DNA of 64,000 bases from Scortum barcoo (Eukaryota; Chordata; Actinopteri; Centrarchiformes; Terapontidae), in the NCBI GenBank assembly GCA_023238725.1, contig CM041545.1, positions 16,769,501 through 16,833,500 of the forward strand. Reading direction: 5' to 3'. Under the pieces are notes generated by a model. The model saw nothing but the letters and a program-made list of their open reading frames with translations. It searched no databases and was not told where the DNA came from. The position numbers and the translations under genes are program-made. This document shows, piece by piece, positions 58,401 to 64,000 of the stretch (position 1 is its first letter; each line of letters begins with the position of its first letter).

Positions 58401-60636
58401 GAGGGAGAGCTTGACATCACATAAGGACATGATGACATGGCCTAAACAGAATGATAATCAGGATGAGAGTAGGTCAAGAAACAAACAACTGAAGCCCCGC
58501 AAAGACTGTGTGCATTTATACAGTAATATAAACATACACAATCTCTTGTTACCAATTTGTTATGTTGTTTCAGTAGAGCAAGACTACCATAATATTAATG
58601 GCATACTTATGAGTTTATTGTTTGGAAAAACATTGTTTGGAAAAACTGCACCCCTTAGACTATTCTTCAATAAGGCTTTGTTGTACACCAGTAACTGTGT
58701 GTTTGAGTTTGTTTGTCTGTGTTGAAATTGCAAATATTTGCATCTGTTCATGTGTACACATTCCTCTTGTGTTGATATTTGCACCAGCCTATTGTTGAGA
58801 TATTTCCGGCCCTCTGCATGTGCATGTGAGTATCTTTAGTCTTGACTTTTGACTTAAGCCATTGTAAAAGGTCCTTTCACAGACAAATATGGCATAATGG
58901 AAGAGTATATGGAAAGAACACATAATGCAAAAACTTATGAAAAAACATCCAAGTGGCTATGTATTTGTAAAAACATTACCTTGAGTCCTCTGATGCTTTT
59001 ATTTGCCTCTGAAATTAAAGCCCTCCTGGTTTGAATTTGCACCTACGAAGAGACAAAAAGAATAAGATTAGTGTAAAATATCATCAGCTAATTGCATCAC
59101 TGAATGGAAGTAAACAGTATTTCCATGCAAATCTTAAAAACAAAAACTTTAAGGAAAAGACAGAAACATTAGGGAGTAATGTTGGTGTATTCTGTATCAA
59201 TCTATAATTGCTATTTATTTGAACGTTGCCTGCTCTCTCCACCAGGCAGCACATAAGGTAGTGGTTGATTTAGGATTTCTGCATGATCCTCTTATAAACT
59301 GAACAATCAGTGCATGTAGATCCTAGAGATTTTTGTCATGTGTTTGACCACATAAGACCGGTGTGAAGTCTGCACGGCACTCCTCGAACTCGCGCTGATA
59401 GTGGAGGCCTTTTACTTTTGATAAACCGTTTTTAACCATTGTAACAACACACAATTAAGTGGAGAACGATAAGCTATCTACGTCTCCAGTGTTCGATATA
59501 GGGGCATTAGTTGGCATGGTAACATCAATCATCTGCAGCACTCATTCATACTGAAAAATGACACTCAGGCAGCTGTAAAGCAACAATTCAGTAGTCTTTC
59601 TCACAGCAACAGTGGGTCAGAGTGTGTCTGCTGCATGTCTCTTGGTGTGCTGGTCTGTTTCCATCCTCATTTGTTTGTTGGGAAGATTTATTAGCGTGCA
59701 GTTTGCTGAGTTGCAGCGCTGTGTGTTAAATATTGACAGACGGATGTTCAAAGTCTAATTCAGCATGTGAAAATTTAAAAATGCTGAAAAAGACGAATGT
59801 ATGTTGGCATCCTCAAACTTAGTAGATTATTAAGCTTGTGGGGTCACTGATGCTAAAACTGAAGGTGACTTTAGCTATAAGTTCAGAGAAAAAGCACAAA
59901 ATTTTGGGAAATGCTCTTGTTTGCTTTCCTGTCAAGAGTTATATGAAAAGAGGTACTACAGCTGTTTCCTCTCTTTATCCTGAGCAATAAGCTAACAGCT
60001 ATTGCCTTCTATTTAAAGGCGAAATATGAGAGTGGTATTGATCTTCTCATCTAACTTTCAACAAGAAAGCAAATTAGTGCATCTCCCAAATTGTCAAACG
60101 GTTGCTGCAGAGGCGGGTGCAGCTGTGTTAGCTCGTCAGACGTGGTGGAATAGGGGTCAAGTGGGCTTTTTCACATCAGACATGTTGACTTGTCATAGAA
60201 GGAGAAGCACAGGTGTTACCAATAACATTTACACCAAACTGTTTTCAGCAACGGGCCATAATAAACCTGCCCTGAGACATTTCTAGCCTGAGCGACAGGA
60301 TCGCGGTAAAAATTGCTGTCAAGCCACATTAGTCATCAAATACTAGTTAACATTGGAGGTATTGTCCTGAACAAATATTATGTTTTGTCTGTGATGCTTT
60401 AGGGCGCGTGAGTTAAACCCATACTTGCGACAGATGTTTGGTTTCTGGATCAACAGGCTTCAGTAGAAAAAAAAACAAAGGTGACAGTGGGTCATCCATC
60501 ATCTTTGTTGACTGAATCAAATAGGTGCTGATTAAATACTTTAGTCATTTAGGAGGCTACAGTCTGTGGTGTTGCTATGTTGGACTGCATTATGTTTTTA
60601 GCTGTGTAGCCTACCTATTAATGTGTCTCCCAAACA

Positions 60637-61160
60637 GTCGTGGAAAATAATCAATTAACACAAATTCGAGTAAAGTATTTAAGTACACTTTTAGATACAT
60701 GTGCTACTTCATGCTACCTTTGCGAGATAATATTGCACTTCCCCCTCCTGTTTTTAATTTAGCTTAGCGTAGAGAGATACTAAACACATTCATATTTTAC
60801 ATGCAAAAAATATGATGTTATATGTTGAATGAATCAGCAGTATAAAGGAGTTGACCCTTGACCATCTACATCAAAATAATGCCTATGTAATCATGGAGAG
60901 TTACTAAACACATTCAGATTTTACATGCAAAATATATGATGAGCTGTTGAACTAATAAGCAGTATAAAGCAGTTCACCTTTAACCAGCTACTCAAAATAA
61001 TGCTCATGTTAATGCTCAATCCTAGTCGGGAGATACTTTAACTTTTAACACACTCTACTAAGTGTATTTTTCTGACAGTACTTTTGAACAGAGAATATTC
61101 ACTCTTCCGTTTTTTAGAGTGTGGTTTTGCTATTTTTACACAAATTGATTGTAATATTTA
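60637..61160 (-). mobile_element. Strongly decayed family 1 MITE-like region
   Basis: 60637-60740 (CAGTCGTGGAAAATAATC, GAGTAAAGTATTTAAGTACA) and 61030-61130 (GATACTTTAACTTTTAACAC, TGACAGTACTTTTGAACAG) resemble the two halves of the family 1 element in reverse orientation. Between them lies a tandemly duplicated 124-bp segment. The state of decay makes this tentative. Confidence 0.4.
60771..61013 (+). repeat. Two-copy tandem duplication, period about 124 bp
   Basis: Unit 1 (about 60771-60894) and unit 2 (about 60895-61013) share TACTAAACACATTCA, ATTTTACATGCAAAA, AGCAGTATAAAG and CAAAATAATGC in the same order, with scattered mismatches. It lies inside decayed transposon-like DNA. Confidence 0.8.
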
Positions 61161-61199
61161 TTATATATTATGATAATATTATATTCTATCCTTGCTCTC

Positions 61200-61938
61200 A
61201 GTTCATCCTCTCCTCAGGTGATGCAGCTCTGCTCCTGCGCACCTGATCCCAATCCTTTCTACACTTCTGATTGGCTGATCCGCAGACCTCCCCCCTCCCC
61301 ACCTCCCCACACACACACATACACACACACACACACACACACATCTCCTGCGCCCCTCGATCGATCAGGACCGACCAAAAAAAGAGCGTTTGTTTTGCAC
61401 CCACGCATCGGACGTCCTTCTCCTTTAAATGTTTCGAAACAGCAATGTGCTTACTTTGACGGGGTTTGGCGTCAGGGGGGGAGGATGGAGGGAGGGGGGG
61501 CAGCGGCCGCCCTCTCCTTCACACGATTGGCCGAGCCGTGGGAATATTCAAATGCGGCCTTGATTGATTGGCCCAGAGCCGGTTTCAACAGTGCGGAGGA
61601 CTCGTTTCCATCCCGACGTCGCTCCCTCTCCGTGGCGCACAGGACGCACAGGACGCACACACACACTCGCAGCCGAGAGGAGACTCGCTGCACTGGAAGC
61701 AAAAAAAAAAAAGAATCGGGCGAAATTTGGCTTTCCAACGGAGAAATGATCGTGTCGGGGGAGCGCAGCTGACGGAGCCGGCCTCATCCATGGATGTACC
61801 TCCGGAGGTTTCCAGTGCGCAACGCGAAATCAGCGGCGAGGCTGCCTTTGCGGAGGAAATACGCCTTCCGAGCAGGAGACCGACCAATCAGCCGTGGCGA
61901 ACCAAAGATAAACAAGCCTTATGATCAGACAAAACTCT
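61200..61938 (+). promoter_or_regulatory. CpG-rich promoter-like block with possible 5' exon of an unidentified plus-strand gene
   Basis: GC and CpG content rise sharply against the AT-rich flanks. The block has ATTGG/CCAAT elements at 61270-61274, 61526-61530, 61567-61571 and 61884-61888, and a GCGGCCGC site at 61503-61510. A plus-strand donor-like CTCT|GTAAGA sits at 61938/61939. Small ORFs occur (one starting ATGGATGTACC at 61790 and ending at 61923), but none has a homologue that I recognise; they are best read as 5' leader sequence. Identity of the downstream gene is unknown. Confidence 0.5.
61312..61343 (+). repeat. CA microsatellite in candidate promoter
   Basis: A CA run with one interrupting T lies at the 5' side of the CpG-rich block. 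Confidence 0.9.
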
Positions 61939-62159
61939 GTAAGACATCGATCGCGTTTTCCTAATTTCCTCCCATCCTCATGTTTTAGGAGAGACTGCGT
62001 GGATGTGTTTTCCTTCCTCAGCGCAGGAAGTGTTTGGTTTGTGCGAGCTGGATGTTTTTTTTTTTTTTGTAACTACATGACAATAACAGAGTATTCAGAG
62101 GGTCGTAAAGGTGCTTGAAAAAGAAATAGCTGATTTGATTTCTGAAGGATCATGCTTTG

Positions 62160-62200
62160 ATTTTTTTTATTTTTTTTATTTTTTTATTTTATTTTATAAG
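62160..62200 (+). repeat. T-rich low-complexity tract
   Basis: T runs of 4-9 are separated by single A residues. Confidence 0.9.
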
Positions 62201-63443
62201 GTCGTGAAGTGGTGAAAGATGCCCGGTGCGCACTGATGGATAGGAGCGTCTCGCCCTCACTATACATCAGTGTCCTGCTATTGGCTAATGTGAATTTATA
62301 CGGGCCGAGTCCAGCTGTGAGGGGTTTGTAATTTACAGTCAAGCCCATAGATCCGTTCATTTAACGGGGCCGGCTGCTCCTCGGGATGTATTTAACAGGG
62401 GGACGATGGGAGACAGGCAGGTCTTGAAGGGGTTTGGTTGTGACATGAGTTTCAAGAGGAGAAACATTTTGCATAACAAACATCTGTCTCTAAATTCTAT
62501 CTTCCTCCTCTCCAAACTGCTCATCTTTTTTTTTTTCCTCCTCCATCCTCCAGTGACATCTTTGTTTTTGCGCGCACCGAGAGGCGCTTCATATGTCAGC
62601 GGCCACGGGAAGTGCTTTGAAGTGTATTATCGGTCATCCGGGGCCGCCTCTGAAGGGTTTCCATTTCTATTGTCTGGGAGCCGGAGGTGGGATCATCGCA
62701 CCTCACTGCACCGGTGGCAGCCGAGGTTGAAGGTTAGCCGGCAGCAGAGGGGCCTATAGATTATTGGCCAGGTGTGAAATTCTACCCTGCATGCTTTTTC
62801 TTTTTTTTCTTTTTTTTTTGTTCCTGCTTGTGCCAGATCCTTTATTACCCAGAGAGATGGGATGTCACAGCTTTTTTTTCCACCAGAGGCAGAGAAGAAA
62901 AGCCTGCAATTTGGTGTTTTATTGTCCTCTTCTCTGTGTGTGTCTCTCTCTCTTTTTTTTTTTTTTCCCCCTGGTTGTTTTCTGACCAAGACAGGAAAAA
63001 TGCATCAACCATCCCCCTCCTTTTTTGGGGGGGTTTATTTTTTACTTTAGGGCATCAGGAATAGGGTTATCTCTGTCTTATGATTTCCTATAAACACAAT
63101 CAAATCACTGCCCTTTGATTTACCACAGTGCCACTGCAAAAATAAAAAACATCTCATCTGCCTTTCATCATAAAGTGTGCTGGTTGGCTCTGCTCACCCT
63201 GAAATCTACTAGTTTGAGTACTTTTGCTTATCCAGTGAGTGTTTAAGTGCTTCACGGTGTTGGTGCCGTGTAATCTAAGCTTGTGTCTCAGCAGCTGTGT
63301 TCTTCAATCACAGGCCGTAAACCAGCCTTAATGACACATTCATATATGGGTTGTTTGTTTGAAATGGGCTCTGCCTGGGCCCGGACTTGTGTGAGAGGCT
63401 CGTAAATTGCGTGGCATTATGAGCAGCCGGTGTGCAGGTATCC

Positions 63444-63530
63444 CATGGGAGTGGTGGTGGTGGTGGTGGTGATGGGTGGGTAGAAGGGGTAGGGTGGGTA
63501 GAAGGAGTAGGGTGGGAGAGGAGGGGGGTT
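63444..63530 (+). repeat. GGT microsatellite and 18-bp G-rich minisatellite
   Basis: A (GTG)n run (about 63451-63470) is followed by two units of an 18-bp repeat (GGTGGGTAGAAGGRGTAG) and a partial third. The stretch 63474-63498 has five G3+ runs with loops of 1-5 nt, a potential G-quadruplex. Confidence 0.85.
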
Positions 63531-64000
63531 CCCTCTGATCTCGCATCACACCCCAGCAGTAATTCCAACTCTGTGAAGAGAAGGGATTTGTCATTTGGCT
63601 GCCTGCTTCCCTTTTGCTTTCTCATGGGGCGAAGCTGAGCTCTGATTTATTGTGAAGTTTCCCCAGGCTCGCTCAATCTCCATGCCTACCGAATTACTGA
63701 ATGAATGGAGGAAACGGCTCACCACGAGAGTGACCTTTTCCTGGGCGGCTATTACCCGGGCCAGCACGAGGCCTGATTAAGGTCATGTCTTCCTCCACCG
63801 TCGTCATCCAGGGCTTCACATTTAAGGCTAGTTACGTGCGCGGCCAGCTCTCTGCTGGGGATTTGGTTTCCGATTGGGAGACTGGAGCGATGAGATGATG
63901 CAAATCGAAAAATACAACTCCCTTCTAGTCGTATAGGAGTAATGTTAATGGCTCGGTTGCTTAGCAATATCTCTCGTGTACCCTTTATAATCACCTTTTT

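Larger units (their letters stand above)
57441..60636. other. Intergenic region right of cplane1
   Basis: No gene was recognised. It contains a T run (57910-57922), a CTCF-like motif (57841-57852) and a repeat-free, GC-richer block (58190-58400) with a CCAAT palindrome. ORFs are short and without homology. Confidence 0.6.
61939..64000 (+). other. Region right of candidate promoter, no exon recognised
   Basis: This is probably the first intron of the unknown plus-strand gene. It mixes T-rich low-complexity DNA with GC-richer repeat-free blocks (62220-62410, 62560-62760, 63620-63990) and the G-rich minisatellite. No coding exon with a recognisable protein was found to the window edge. Confidence 0.45.

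Noticed and set aside
61170..61772. Plus-strand 200-codon ORF over the CpG-rich block
   Set aside because: Its length comes from GC richness and a CA repeat (Thr-His run). The composition is low-complexity and no domain is visible. It is treated as promoter and leader sequence.
1..64000. tRNA, rRNA, microRNA, CRISPR, viral or toxin genes
   Set aside because: No T-loop (GGTTCRANNCC) consensus, rRNA segment, regular spacer array or viral protein was recognised on either strand by eye. A covariance-model scan would be needed to exclude small RNAs.

Overview
The window is vertebrate nuclear DNA, almost certainly from a percomorph teleost. The evidence is two intron-rich vertebrate genes with GT-AG introns, fish-like gene compaction, and degenerate copies of two interspersed repeat families common in spiny-rayed fish. 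There are no bacterial or viral features, CRISPR arrays or recognisable RNA genes.

Two complete protein-coding genes were reconstructed exon by exon on the minus strand. (1) wdr70 (CDS 37999 down to 521; 18 coding exons; 1,941 nt; 646 aa) encodes a nuclear WD40 protein. It fills 37.5 kb because three introns are 6.5-8.5 kb long. (2) cplane1 (C5orf42/JBTS17; CDS 56579 down to 38784; 49 coding exons; 9,834 nt; 3,277 aa) encodes the large scaffold subunit of the CPLANE ciliogenesis complex, packed into 17.8 kb. Every exon junction in both models keeps the reading frame, and both totals divide by three. The genes lie head to tail, with about 0.8 kb between the cplane1 stop and the wdr70 start codon. 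The human locus has NUP155 between them and WDR70 in the opposite orientation.

Right of cplane1 lies a 57.0-57.15 kb promoter zone with an RFX X-box-like motif, as expected for a cilia gene. It is followed by a decayed tandem copy of part of cplane1 exon 4, then about 4 kb of intergenic DNA with a CTCF-like motif, a CCAAT palindrome and a repeat-rich stretch. From 61.2 to 62.0 kb there is a GC- and CpG-rich, CCAAT-box-rich block that looks like the promoter and 5' exon of an unidentified plus-strand gene running off the right edge.

The long wdr70 introns contain no other genes. They hold simple repeats, decayed transposon pieces and several GC-richer, non-repetitive blocks that may be cis-regulatory elements. 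The two genes have no obvious functional link: WDR70 is associated with CRL4/H2B-ubiquitylation chemistry in the nucleus and CPLANE1 with basal-body IFT-A assembly. No new biological system was found. The points worth following up are splice-site peculiarities, the exon-4 relic, the X-box, the CTCF-like motifs, the candidate promoter and the rearranged synteny.
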